In this document: positions 12,421 through 23,800 of the stretch, piece by piece
Layout: each line of letters begins with the position of its first letter
How positions within the stretch are numbered: position 1 is the stretch's first letter
Assembly (NCBI GenBank): GCA_949361645.1
Contig: OX442424.1
Location: 8,662,832 to 8,726,831, forward strand
Source of the DNA: Spongilla lacustris
Taxonomy: Eukaryota; Porifera; Demospongiae; Spongillida; Spongillidae
Direction: 5' to 3'
DNA length: 64,000 bases
The notes under the pieces: model-generated
What the model was told of the DNA's origin: nothing
Seen by the model: only the letters and a program-made list of their open reading frames with translations
Database searches by the model: none
Program-made: the position numbers and the translations under genes

Positions 12421-13574
12421 TTACAGACGAGCCTTGTGTTCCACAAGTGGCCCCTCCCACTTCTCTCCCAGTAGGTGAGCTAGGAGTTCCATGCGGTCGC
12501 TCCCAAAGAACTCTTCCTTCTTGTCCCCAATATGGGCCACTATGAATGGGGCCCCATATGCCTGCAATGGAGAACACTGAAAGTGGTGCATGAAACACAG
12601 CTGTAAGCCACACCCCTAAGTCCAGTGCTTCCTGTGTGGTCCTCTTCAACTCTTCCTTCACTTCCTGAGATTCAATTTGACCAATCAGATTGCTTGCAGT
12701 GTCCTTTGTTAGTCCTGCTGCCTGGCAGGCCTGCTGTAGACTATCTTGTCTTGTTATATCCTCATCCTATTGGACATCACGTGCTATCAGGCCACACCCA
12801 CCACCCTCATCCTATTGGACCTATCAGGCCACACCCACCACCCTCATCCTATTGGACATCATGATCAGGCCACACCCACCACCCACACTCACTCTTGACC
12901 AAGTCCTCAACCACAGTTGCCTGGACACGCCCTCTAGATCCTGAGGAGACTTCATCTTGATGGCAGTGAGGAGACGCTGAGCTGACAGAGATCCTTTGAC
13001 AAACATAGTATCCGCTGGGTCCTTATGGAGAGTGTTAACATAACTCCAGGTGTGATGAAAGGTCCATCAACTCACAGATGGAGGGTGCAGAGGGATGGAG
13101 TAGTAAGCTGATAGCCTCTCAAGGTCTTTTGTCATGTGTTTAGCCTTTGCTGGGACCATTCCCGGGGGCCTGTTGCCTGGAAGTAAACCAACATTTGTTT
13201 AAGCACATTCCGTCTATATACGGGGCTACACAGATATACAAGCAAGGTGTTGACCAACAGCTAGGCTCGTCTTACTAAAGAAAGCAGCCGGCTCGTATAA
13301 GTTGAGACGCGGGCTAATGTAAACGAATGCAAAGGGCACCGCATGTTTTTAAAACTAACTGCTTCCTTTCATGATGCCCGCCAAAAAGAACGGGCATAAC
13401 CGAAGCTCCATGCTCCACCTCTGCCTGTAGCGACACAGGGTCTATCGGAGGGGGGGGGGGGGGGGGGGGTTGGAATTATAGGTCGTTATCCGGCTTGTGC
13501 CTTTATCGTACCTCAAAGCCTATCCACGAGTACGGAGAGAGGACATCGTAATACAGCTGCACTATTTTAGCCAT
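12421..13574 (-). CDS. GSTK1: Glutathione S-transferase kappa, tandem copy B
   Basis: This copy has the same exon plan as copy A. Exons encode [78 protein letters not shown], and the same last exon ending KARL. The start is at 13574 and the stop at 12423-12421. The catalytic SPYSW motif is intact, and no stop or frameshift is visible in the exons read. The NRPPG segment is closer to the human NKPPG than the copy A equivalent (NKSPR), so copy A may be the more diverged duplicate. A G20 tract (about 13450-13469) lies in intron 1. Confidence 0.93.
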
Positions 13575-13867
13575 TACTAAATTATTTGAAATCCAGTACA
13601 ATTCCGCGGTGTTTCGTATATTGCGTAAATTGCTAAGATTCAGTTTATTTACATAAACGTTTGCTAGCATCTCGAATATTACTCCAGTACCCGGATTTAA
13701 ACAGAGCCAACGAATTCATCATCAGCCTGTACGCAACTGATGGATTGGACTACGAGAGAGTTAGGAATTGTGTGTTCAGATTTTTTGACACTGTGTGTGC
13801 ATGTTACTGTGCTAATTTCATGGCCATTTTTGGCATCCATCTCCATAGGTCAGCTTGTAAGTACTTA

Positions 13868-14218
13868 TTAGTTATGATCACACCCATGGTTAGGATCCGT
13901 GCGTGACATTGGGTCCATGGTTGGCACAGGTACACACCTGTCATCTGTCGTCACTGTGTTCAAAGGACTGGGGAAGAGACCTGAAATAGTTTACTGACTA
14001 CAGCACTTGCATGGCTTACCTTCCACAGTGACTCGCAAGACCCTCTGACTGTCAACACAAACCACCAACAGCCTTCCTCCTGACAGCATTAGAGTGTCTA
14101 CTAAGGAACACTTAAACAGGGTAGAGGACATAGATCTTCTCTGATTCTCCTCCAATGGCAAGGAGTCTGGTAGCTTTCTCCAGGTAGATTGCTGTGTCTT
14201 CTTGTGATTGTACAGCAA

Positions 14219-14283
<65 letters not shown>

Positions 14284-15210
14284 GTGTATGTGTGTGTGTA
14301 TATGTGTATATGTGTGTATGTGTGTATGTGTGTGTGTGTGTGTCAGGACCATGTATGGTACGTGGGGGCATGAGTGGGAATGTGTGGGTGAGGATGCAGA
14401 GTGATGTACAAGCAGTCATTTGGATGTGTGCACCACTGGGTACACATAGTGTGCATGTGTGGACATCATTGGTGTGTGTGCCCATGTGTGAAGCACACAC
14501 CACACATCAACTACACAGCTCTAACGTCAGCATGCATGGTGTGCACACGATGGAGATGTGTGCATCTCCACTACAGTGAGCGTCCACACTGTGTGTGATG
14601 TGGACGCATGCGACATGTTTGAACATGTGTGCGTGTGTGTAGGACCACGCTGAGCGTACGTGTGTTGCAGAAAGCGTTCACGCACTAGATGTGTGGTGTG
14701 TGTGTCCCAAAGGGACAGAGATGCTACACAATGCTCAGTGGCTCACCAGGTCATTGATGTTGGCACACCACACAGCTCTCCACAAACCTCTGTCCAAGCG
14801 CAAGCCATCACCTCCCATCACGAAGACCACGTCCCCATGGACCACTGCTGAGATGCTCGCACATGGCACAGGAAGTGATGGTCCAAAGTGCCAGGTCTGT
14901 GTCTTACCATCAAACACTTGGACATCATCCGAGTAGTCCCCATCACCTCTCCCTCCCATCACCACCAGACCACCTCTACAAACACTAACTACACAGGAAC
15001 TCCTACACCCTACCAACATGTCTGACATGAGGGACCACCTCCCTCCTCTCCACACCATCACCTCCTTACTATACGCACCATCTTTCCAACCTCCCACTGC
15101 CACTAACCTTCCACCACACACTCCTAGTATGGCCCCATACTCAATATCACCAGTCCATCTCTTCCACTCATCCTTCTCATACATGTACACTCCTCCTCCT
15201 CCCACACAAC
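13868..15210 (-). CDS. Kelch-type beta-propeller protein, 5' end unresolved
   Basis: The exon at about 14757-15210 carries consecutive kelch-like blades: [53 protein letters not shown] and VVFVMGG. After a large intron with a (GT)n tract, a second exon reads [11 protein letters not shown] and [19 protein letters not shown] small exon ([13 protein letters not shown]) then probably runs to a stop at 13870-13868. The paired GG and the W/Y spacing are kelch features. No BTB, kinase or other partner domain is visible within the window. The start codon was not found: the kelch frame is blocked just upstream of 15210, so at least one 5' exon is missing from this reading. Function unknown. Confidence 0.65.
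14219..14340. repeat. (GT)n microsatellite with imperfect tail in a kelch-gene intron
   Basis: A perfect (GT)n run of about 60 bp at 14220-14279 is followed by interrupted GTGTGTAT repeats to about 14342. Confidence 0.9.
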
Positions 15211-15955
15211 CCTACCCTTCACCTCCACTAGACCACCACCCCACCCTCGACCACCTAGAAACATTTTTATCTTCTAAAGAAAAGAAATTATTTGTAGTTA
15301 AATCACAGACAGCACCACCATCGGTGTTATTAAACAATTTGAAAATTTTTGTAACATACCTATCCTTAGGGGTTATGAGAGATGATCAATGTACAAGTAT
15401 CACAAAGTACTGTATCCATAGCAAAGGAGATGTCAGCTGGCCTTTTCTCTTTATTGTAAACAACTTGTATGAGCAGAATCGGGGACTTCACTATTTAATG
15501 ATTTCATATCACTCGCTATCATATCTGTGCACATGTACACTTGCCAAATTAGATTACTTCCCACACCTATGTCATTTGTATGTCAATAGCCCTCGCTACT
15601 ACCTCACCTCGATGCTATCGTGCTTGCCCGGATCCCGCGATAGCATCGAGAGTATACTGTACCTTCATTCGTAATTACCACGGCTTGTAGTGAGCTCGAG
15701 AGCCGAGAGCTAGATCTGCTTCTAGGTTCACGTACTGACATTTCAATACCTTTCCACTCTAGAAAGCATTTCTTGCAGACGTATCCTGACATATCCTGAC
15801 CTTAACTCTCGTTCTCTTCTACTATCTATGATATGATCGACAGCGATGCTACGACCCATAGCAACAATACCATCCCTGCAATATTAATGTTTTGATGACG
15901 CGCTTTCCCGGCCTGTTCTTGACTTGCAATACGGCGGAGCCACACACCTGACAGC
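15211..15955. other. Intergenic stretch with a perfect hairpin
   Basis: No supported gene. The long + frame covering 15018-15674 is antisense to the kelch exon and has no family features. The arms CTCGATGCTATCG (15608-15620) and CGATAGCATCGAG (15638-15650) form a perfect 13-bp inverted repeat around a 17-nt loop. Confidence 0.6.
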
Positions 15956-15959
15956 GATT

Positions 15960-16805
15960 CATAATTGTGCGAAATTCCCGCATACATATTTGACGTACAT
16001 ACAACTACAACAAGTCACGAAAATGATGCCGCCGATCGAGCCAGGAGGGCTCGGGCATTTTGCCTTATCAAAACAGTGCCGAGGCGACAATACATTTGCA
16101 TTTAGCGTTTCAGAATTGGATGAGTGGGAGTGGATGGCCAAGCGCCTAGCAATTCTTGATAATGTTTCCTTTGCAGTGGTTCCCCAGCCTCCATATGCCT
16201 CCACTACAAGAGGGAACCTCTTTCGAGACAACCCAAAGCATTGTTTTCTAATTTCTCTTGTTCACCCACTGCAGCTGAGGCACCTGAGGTCTGACCAGCA
16301 TATTGAGGGGATGTCAGTATAACCTTGATGTCAAATGCTGCAGATCGAGACAGTGACCAGTTTGGTATCAAAATGTCAGCTGCGCGTGATCTGTCTTTGG
16401 CTGGACGTATACCACAGCCTTGCTCCAAAAAGAGGAGAAAGGTGGGCACGACGGCAAAAGTCAGCAATACAACACCACATCTCCGGCATAGCGACAAGTT
16501 AAAGCATGGTGTCCCAGGGGGTCAAACTGGCTAGACTGAACAATATGGGCATGTATCTTCCAAATTACAGAGAGGAAGGCCCAACCACCATTTCAGAAGA
16601 ATGTGGGTTTCGTCAGGTTCAAGTGCTAGACCAAGGCCTGGGGATGGCACTGTTCTTAACCACACGTGAGCCTGTGGGACTGACTCTGCCAACAGTCGGG
16701 CTGTTGTAGCATTGTGTAAGAGGCTACTAAATGCAAGCTTCTCGACTTTCTCTGATAGTAAATGCTGCCTGGGTGGTGAAAGGAGAACTGAAACCGTTGT
16801 CAAAG
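15960..16805 (-). pseudogene. Decayed LINE C-terminal region, family B copy
   Basis: Read on the minus strand, fragments appear in the expected order: WLRTVPSPGLGLALEPDE, KWWLGLPLCNLEDTCPYC, CGIRPAKDRSRAADILIPNW, AAFDIKVILTSP, then after frame changes PLVVEAYGGWGTTAKE and SRIARRLAIHS. The RAADILI and FDIKV pair is the restriction-like endonuclease core, and the tail matches the fragment at 2010-2700. Several frameshifts and stops are present and no reverse transcriptase part is seen. It is a 5'-truncated inactive retroposon remnant. Confidence 0.68.
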
Positions 16806-17976
16806 CTTCGTCTATTTGACGTCAAAAAAATGTTCATACGTCACAATTGTTACGTAACACTACAAAGTGACGTCATCTGGTCTGGATGGATGGACACTCT
16901 ACCAGCTTCTTCTAGAAATGATTTCACTCCCTTGTGCTGGTTTTGACGAAGGCTACAGTATCCCCGACTTCCCTGCCGCTCGCATAATGATCATAAAAGT
17001 CCAATTTGAGTACATATTGACCCGGTAGTGGGCGTAATTTAATAACTGCTCTCCTATCACTACCCACAACAAACTCAGTAAAAATAGTCGTCTTTGTTGC
17101 TCCTTTTGCAGTTTAAAACCAAAAGGTCACAAACTTATACTAAGCAGTATCCCATCACGCTCACCTCACAATTTCCACCGACAAAAACAAACGTCTACAA
17201 AACAGTTTCTCTGTATCTACCAACTATTTTTTAACGCAGAATGAACTGACGTAAGCGCCCCTTCCTTTATAAAGTTCAACTCTGTTTTGGCTAAGATGCA
17301 AGCTGCGTTTCTGCTTATTGCGATCTGCAATAATGTGCATCAGAGGCTCGAGGTGCTCCTATCACAGACCAACACACATGTTCAGTGAGGCCATCGATCT
17401 TTCCTGCTCAGAAAGCAGGATCTCCGATTGAACATTGAAATGCTTATCATGTGTCCATTTGTGATGTATTTGTGTGTTCATTAACAGATCACTGCACATT
17501 TTAAGGAGAGAACTGCGCATGCGCAACTTATCATCCGTTTGGTGCTTATTGTCTTTATATAAAAGTCATGTCATATCCAGAGGGGCGGTGTTCTTCTTCT
17601 TGATTTCAACTACTTTTGTGGTACGTACACTTTGCAGCTACGATTACGTAGAAATTCCGTCTCACTCAGCATCAGACCCAGCCTGCATTTTTCCGCTCTG
17701 TGGGCCCGCATAAACTTTGAAATGATCATAATTAGTACCATCATTACATCAACTGGTCAACAGTTAAAATTTTCACAACCGACATCGTGCCCTTAACCGC
17801 AAATTCATAATAAACGTCTTCAACAAATACGTATCGTCTGAGAAGTAAGAACGCACGTTCGAATAAACAACCGTATTTTTCCGTTTCCGGTTTTGTCAAA
17901 TGTATGCCGTCGGGGCGGGGCATTTTGCTGCAAAGACCGCCGATAGGTTGTATCTGATCGTGATACTGTACTGACC
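16806..17976. other. Intergenic: upstream region of the phosphatase gene
   Basis: No gene is recognised. It holds a CRE-like TGACGTCA (16868-16875), a TGCGCATGCGCA palindrome (17514-17525) and a GC box GGGGCGGGG near 17912-17920. These fit a promoter region but are not proof of function. Confidence 0.5.
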
Positions 17977-20678
17977 ATGGAGGAGGTTAGTTATGTTTTT
18001 GTCTTACTTCATGCTATCAGGGTGTGAACGCATATATAACTAGGACGGCTTGTTTTGTTAACCTAGAAAACAGACCTGGTAAAAGAGGGAGCGCGTGCGC
18101 TGGTATATCGTCTTGTTGGTACCTTTGTAAGTCTTGTTTCTGAGCAACAGTGGAGTAAGGATCTGACATCACTAGTAAGGGGACTACGCTAGTGATATCG
18201 AATATTATTTACACCTTGAATCGTTCGCCGATCGACAAAGGAGACGGATGCTTTCGATCCGGAAACAGTCGTAGGTATCGTTGACAGAGCGACACATCTG
18301 TTTCGGAACGAACCCAATGTTCTGTACATCCCAGCTCCCGTAGTGGTATGTACGCTTGGGTCCACACACACACATAGGACCCCCCGCGGTGTTCTGTGGC
18401 CACATCTCGCACTCTGCAGGTTGTGGGCGACATTCATGGACAATGCTGCGACTTATTGCAAGTCTTCAGACACACGGGCGGCTCCAGTCTGATCGAAGAC
18501 AACGACGTAAGTGCGCGCCACGCGGACTCAGGCCACATGCGGGATGAAGCCCAGAAGTACTTGTTGCTTGGTGACTATGTGGACCGGGGCAGCTTCTCCT
18601 GCGAATGCATCATGTTCCTGCTAGCGTTAAAAGTACTCCACCCGACCACAGTGTACCTGATACGAGGTAACCATGAGAGCAGGTGCATGACGGCTACGGA
18701 ATACCCCGACGGCGTCAACTTCCGTACCGAATGCGTGCGGAAGCTGGGCCCGGATATATACGATAGCCTGATGGACTGCTTCGACTGCCTGCCAATATGC
18801 TCCGTGGTGCACAGCGACATGGGAAGATGGTTCTGTTGCCATGGCGGTCTGGGTAAGTGTACGTCAAAGTGTTGTCTAACGCCCACTAAACCACAACCCT
18901 TTAAAGGACCCAAGGTGGCTACAATTGAGGAGTTAGATAAACTACCTAGGTGTACAGAGCCGCCATTGAAGGGCGCGCTGTGTGACCTCCTGTGGGCAGA
19001 CCCCCTTCTGGAAGGTGTCCTTGGCTACAAGCTGTCTGATAGAGAGTATGAAGAGGTGAATAGTAGGTGTTTGTAGGGGTTGGTGTTTGTGGGGGTTGGT
19101 GTTTGTGGGGGTTGGTGTTTTCAGTTTGTCTATCAAAGGCATGATGTGTGTGTCAACTGTAAGAATGTTTTCACAGCTGAATGTTCCGTTTGTCTGCAGT
19201 TTTTGGAACTTGACTTCATGCCAAACCCACCCAGGGGCTGCTCACACCTGTTTGGTTATGCGGCCATCAAGCCATTCCTTGATGAGAACAATCTGATAGG
19301 CATCATCAGAGCCCACCAATGTAAAGAGGAGGTTAGGGCAGAGCCAGATTAGCACACATACATTACAGCCTTTGACCTACCCCTTACAACCCCACCATTC
19401 AGGGCATCAGCTATGAGTATTCCTCTAACAGGAAGAACACCTTTCCTTTTCCTTGTATCACCACTGTTTTCTCTGCTGCCAACTATTGTGGTTCCTATGG
19501 CAACAAGGGTGCTGTCTTAAGGTTTTCAGGTGATCACATTGAGGTTATTAAGTATTCATCAAGTGGTGAGGTGTGGATCGAACATGCTCCCTACACCCAC
19601 ACCCCGCATACTGTGGGTGTGAAGGTGGGGGAGGGGGAGGCTGCTCCCTGCCCACCAAAGCCCTCACCCACCCCATCACAAAACAGGTCCAGCAAGCTAT
19701 GGAAGCATAGCTTGGCTAGGATCAAGGAAGGCCATACTGGGGAGGAGGGAAAGGCCACGCCTCGGTTCCAGGCCGCCTTGCAGAAGGATGCAAGGAATGA
19801 GGTCCACCCTGGATGGAGGAGTGTGCAGAGACTAGGGAGGGTGGTAGGGTAAGTGTGTGGGGTGTGTGGGTGGTTAATTGATCTTTAGAAAAACCAAAGG
19901 ATGGTATGAATATTTGTATTTAGTTGTGTGGTCTGGGTGTGGTTAGAGAGGTGCTTCCAATTTTTCCAGGAAAATACAGCTTCTTCGAAAGCAAATTACT
20001 CCACCCACCTCCACATTGCCTCCAGTTAAGAACACCAGTCCCACTGGGGCGCCACACCCCCAAGCCCTCCTGGGGGAGGTGCCACTCCCCCAAGCCCTCC
20101 TGGAGGAGGTGCCACTCCCCCAAGCCCTCCTGGGTGAGGTGCCACTCCCCCAAGCCCTCCTGGAGGAGGTGCCACTCCCCCAAGCCCTCCTGGGGGAGGT
20201 GCCACTCCCCCAAGCCCTCCTAGGGGAGGTGCCACTCCCCCAAGCCCTCCTGGGGGAGGTGTCACAGGGTGATACCCATCAGCTAAGGGTGGTATTTGAC
20301 ACAATTGACAGGGACAAAGATGGTTTCCTGAGTCTAACAGAACTGGAGGAGTTTGCGCAAGATCTCAGGTATAGGGTTAAAGCATCAGAGGGTGTGGTGA
20401 CTATACCTCCTCTCCAGTGTGCATTCCACTGAGGGTGAGGTCAAACAGCTCCTTCAAGCCATGGACAAAGGTGAGTCATTGACACCAGAGGGGTTACGGT
20501 AACACCAACTTCTCTTTCCCTTCCAGACAACAGTGGAACAGTCAGCTTTGAAGAGTTCACACACTACATGGCCAATTTGGCCATCAGCATGGACACCTTG
20601 TCACTGTGCACAGAGAACAAAACCACTTCTGTAATAGGGACCACACCCCTTGCCACACCCATTGCTCAACAACAATGA
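17977..20678 (+). CDS. Calcineurin-A-like Ser/Thr phosphatase with C-terminal EF-hands
   Basis: This is a PPP-family phosphatase. Catalytic motifs are VVGDIHGQ, LLGDYVDRG, IRGNHES, CHGGL, LLWADPL, IIRAHQ and VFSAANYCGSYGNKGAVLRF. The sequence between motifs (DCFDCLP, PPLKGALCDLLW) is most like calcineurin A. After a basic linker (KLWKHSLARIKEG) come about seven copies of a decapeptide VPLPQALLGE (20043-20265), then EF-hand DRDKDGFLSLTE and a second EF-hand DKDNSGTVSFEE, with a Ser/Thr-rich tail. The likely start is MEE at 17977, followed at once by an intron; the N-terminal exons are tentative. A 48-nt intron between DND and KYLLLGD is itself open in frame. The product would be a Ca2+-regulated phosphatase carrying its own sensor. 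PPEF is the alternative family, but the catalytic core looks more calcineurin-like. Confidence 0.82.
20043..20265 (+). repeat. 30-bp coding minisatellite in the phosphatase gene
   Basis: About seven units of GTGCCACTCCCCCAAGCCCT plus CCTGGGGGAG encode the decapeptide VPLPQALL(G/E)E in the frame that continues into the first EF-hand. The units differ at one or two bases. Confidence 0.85.
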
Positions 20679-20826
20679 AAAGAACTGAATGAATCATGAA
20701 TTGCAAAACGCTGTCAATAATATAAACACATATCATCTCATGTCATGTGTCCCTACAGATCCAACACTTTTCCTTTGTAGCTATATCAAGAGAACATGTT
20801 ATCACAACAAAACTAGTTGGCAACAC

Positions 20827-23800
20827 CTACCTAGATGTTGAATTGGACGCTGGGACCTTTGGAATCACCTCAAAGTCAGTCAAGCCCCCTGTGGGTATGT
20901 GTGGTGTTCCCTGCCTACTGGCAGGGGCTCCATCATCTCTGGGGAAGCTTACTGCACCTCCTTTGAGTGAATCACCTGACCCACTCAGTGGACCACCTGA
21001 CCCACTCAGTGGACCACCTGACCCACTCCTGGTCTTAGAGAGCTGGGGGGACAGTATGAGAATAGCCAATGATGTCATCCATTGTAACTACTGATATAAC
21101 CAATGACATCATTGATGACATAACTGATGACACCATCCATCCACTGCAAGCCAAACATGGTTATAACAAGTTTCTTTGCTAGCAGAAAACATGCTATAAC
21201 ATAGTTATACAGAGTTATAGAAATGGGGATAAGAGCACATTAGTTATCTAAGGATCTTATCTGTAGTTACCCCAAGGTTATGCCAATGTCTGTGGAAGTT
21301 GCTACACAAAATCTGTTATAACTAATGTGTGCTTTTCCCAGTTGTCATAACTTGGTATAACCATATCTGTCTTGCAGTGATCATAACATTTGACACATTT
21401 ATCATAACTAATGACATCATCTACCATAACCAATGACATCATCCACCATTATCATGTTCAAAATATGTTTGTTTTGTTACAAGAAAATAATACCATACCT
21501 CAGTTACATACCCCATTCCTGGGACACCACCCAACCCTACCTGGTTATACACCTGGCCTGATCTCATTGCTGCCAGCTGTTGCCTTGTGTCCTCGTTCAC
21601 CTTCCTCTCAGCAGCAAGTTCAGCTGACAAGGATGCGACCTGAGCACGACAACGAGATAGTTCCTCCTGTCTTAGCCGCTCTTGATCAGAGAGGTGTTGC
21701 AGCTGCAGTCTGTGTGAGGAGGCCAGCTGTTCTCTTGAGGTTAGAAGAGAGGCATGAGCATCCTGCAGCTGCTGGACCTACAAAAATGGCCAACGACACA
21801 ACCTAAAGTTCAATGTGGCACACCCATGGTGCTATGCACACACCCCATGGTGCTATGCACACACCCCATGGTGCTATGCACACACCCCATGGTGCTATGC
21901 ACACACCCATGTACACCTACTTCATGGTGCTATGCACACACCCATGTACACCTACTTCATGGTGCTATGCACACACCCATGTACACCTACTTCATGGTGC
22001 TATGCACACACCCATGTACACCTACTTCATGGTGCTATGCACACACCCATGTACACCTACTTCATGGTGCTATGCACACACCCATGTACACCTACTTCAT
22101 GGTGCTATGCACACACCCATGTACACCTCATGGTGCTATGCACACACCCATGTACACCTCATGGTGCTATGCACACACCCATGTACACCTACTTCATGGT
22201 GCTATGCACACACCCATGTACACCTACTTCATGGTGCTATGCACACACCCATGTACACCTACTTCATGGTGCTATGCACACACCCATGTACACCCATGGT
22301 GCTATGCACACACCCATGTACACCTACTTCATGGTGCTATGCACACACCCATGTACACCTACTTCATGGTGCTATGCACACACCCATGTACACCTCATGG
22401 TGCTATGCACACACCCATGTACACCTCATGGTGCTATGCACACACCCATGTACACCTACTTCATGGTGCTATGCACACACCCATGTACACCTCAAAGGTG
22501 CTATGCACACACCCATGTGCACCTCAATAGTGCTATGCACACACCCATGTTCACCTACTTCATGATACTATGCACAGCTCATGCTGACTTGCACATTACA
22601 TAATAATTACATCATTACCTGGGCTAGGTGGTCTTGGCGCATGTGGTCGCACTGCCTCTGAAGCTCCTCACCCTTGGCCTCCATGATGCTGTGTGCCATC
22701 TTCACCTCCTCATCCCTTCTTGCCTTCTCTTCAAGCTGGGTCCTTAGTGACTCCACCTCCTTCTGCTGGGTGGTGGTGACCAGTGTGGCCTCGCGCAGCT
22801 GCTCCTGGAGCAAATGGACCTCCTTTGCCTTTGCCTCCAGCTTGCGGTCTTGAGCTAATGTTAGGCCATCTCCTGCTGACTTGGACTGGATCACCTGACT
22901 TCTCAACTGTTCAATTACCTGTTATACAAGGAAACAGAATTATTAAAAAAAAACCCCATAAATTATAAAAAAGCTCCCCGGCCGGGAATTGAACCCGGGT
23001 CTTCCACGTGACAGGCGGAGATACTAACCGCTCCCCGGCCGGGAATTGAACCCGGGTCTTCCACGTGACAGGCGGAGATACTAACCACTATACTACCGAG
23101 GACTACGACTCAACTATATCAACCGACCGAACTTGACTTGATCGACCTACCGAACTTGACTAAATATAAGCAAACACACCTTCTGAGCGTCGCTGTACTT
23201 AATAGACAGCTCCTCTAACTCCTGCGTTCTGGCTTTAAGGTCTGCCTGCCTTTGGGCTAAGGTCCTCTCCAGCTGCAGCCTACGAGCAGTGACATCAGCT
23301 TGGTGGCTTCTAAGCATGCCATCCATCTCCAACACCTGGAGGGAAGGCATCATGGACGAAGGTCAACTGTACATCTGTGTAATGAGGTCAATTGGTATGT
23401 GGTATGCAACAAGGGATTACTGGTATGCGTCAAGGGATTACTAGGTTCAAGCAGTACAAGAATGTGTGTAGGAGTAGGGAGGCAAGTAGCTATATCCCTT
23501 CTCAGAAGAGAAGTTAAAATAAGAATGAATAGGGGCAGTGGGGTGAAGTGGAGGAAAGAATGAGGGAGGAGGAGAGAGACCATGTGTGTACTGGGAGGGG
23601 AGGGGAGGGGAGGGGAGGGGAGGGGAGGGGAGGGGAGGGGAGGGGAGGGGAGGGGAGGGGAGGGGAGGGGAGGGGAGGGGAGGGGAGGGGAGGGGAGGGG
23701 AGGGGAGGGGAGGGGAGGGGAGGGGAGGGGAGGGGAGGGGAGGGGAGGGGAGGGGAGGGGAGGGGAGGGGAGGGGAGGGGAGGGGAGGGGAGGGGAGGGG

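Noticed and set aside
13661..13906. 81-residue + strand frame upstream of the GSTK1 copy B start
   Set aside because: It has an unremarkable composition, no splice partner or homologous motif, and overlaps the 3' end of the kelch gene.
15018..15674. 218-residue + strand frame
   Set aside because: It is antisense to the kelch exon for half its length, and the rest has no family feature or conserved composition.
17286..17310. TTTTGGCTAAGAT string reminiscent of U2 snRNA
   Set aside because: The match stops after about 13 bases, and no branch-site region or Sm site follows.
20747..21094. + strand frame after the phosphatase with SGPPDPL repeats as an extra exon
   Set aside because: The phosphatase frame has already ended. 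The minus-strand reading has a strong acceptor (TGTCCCCCCAG) and fits the last exon of the coiled-coil gene better.
21754..22603. Three overlapping frames above 250 residues with [14 protein letters not shown] repeats
   Set aside because: They are created by the intronic minisatellite of the coiled-coil gene on the opposite strand.
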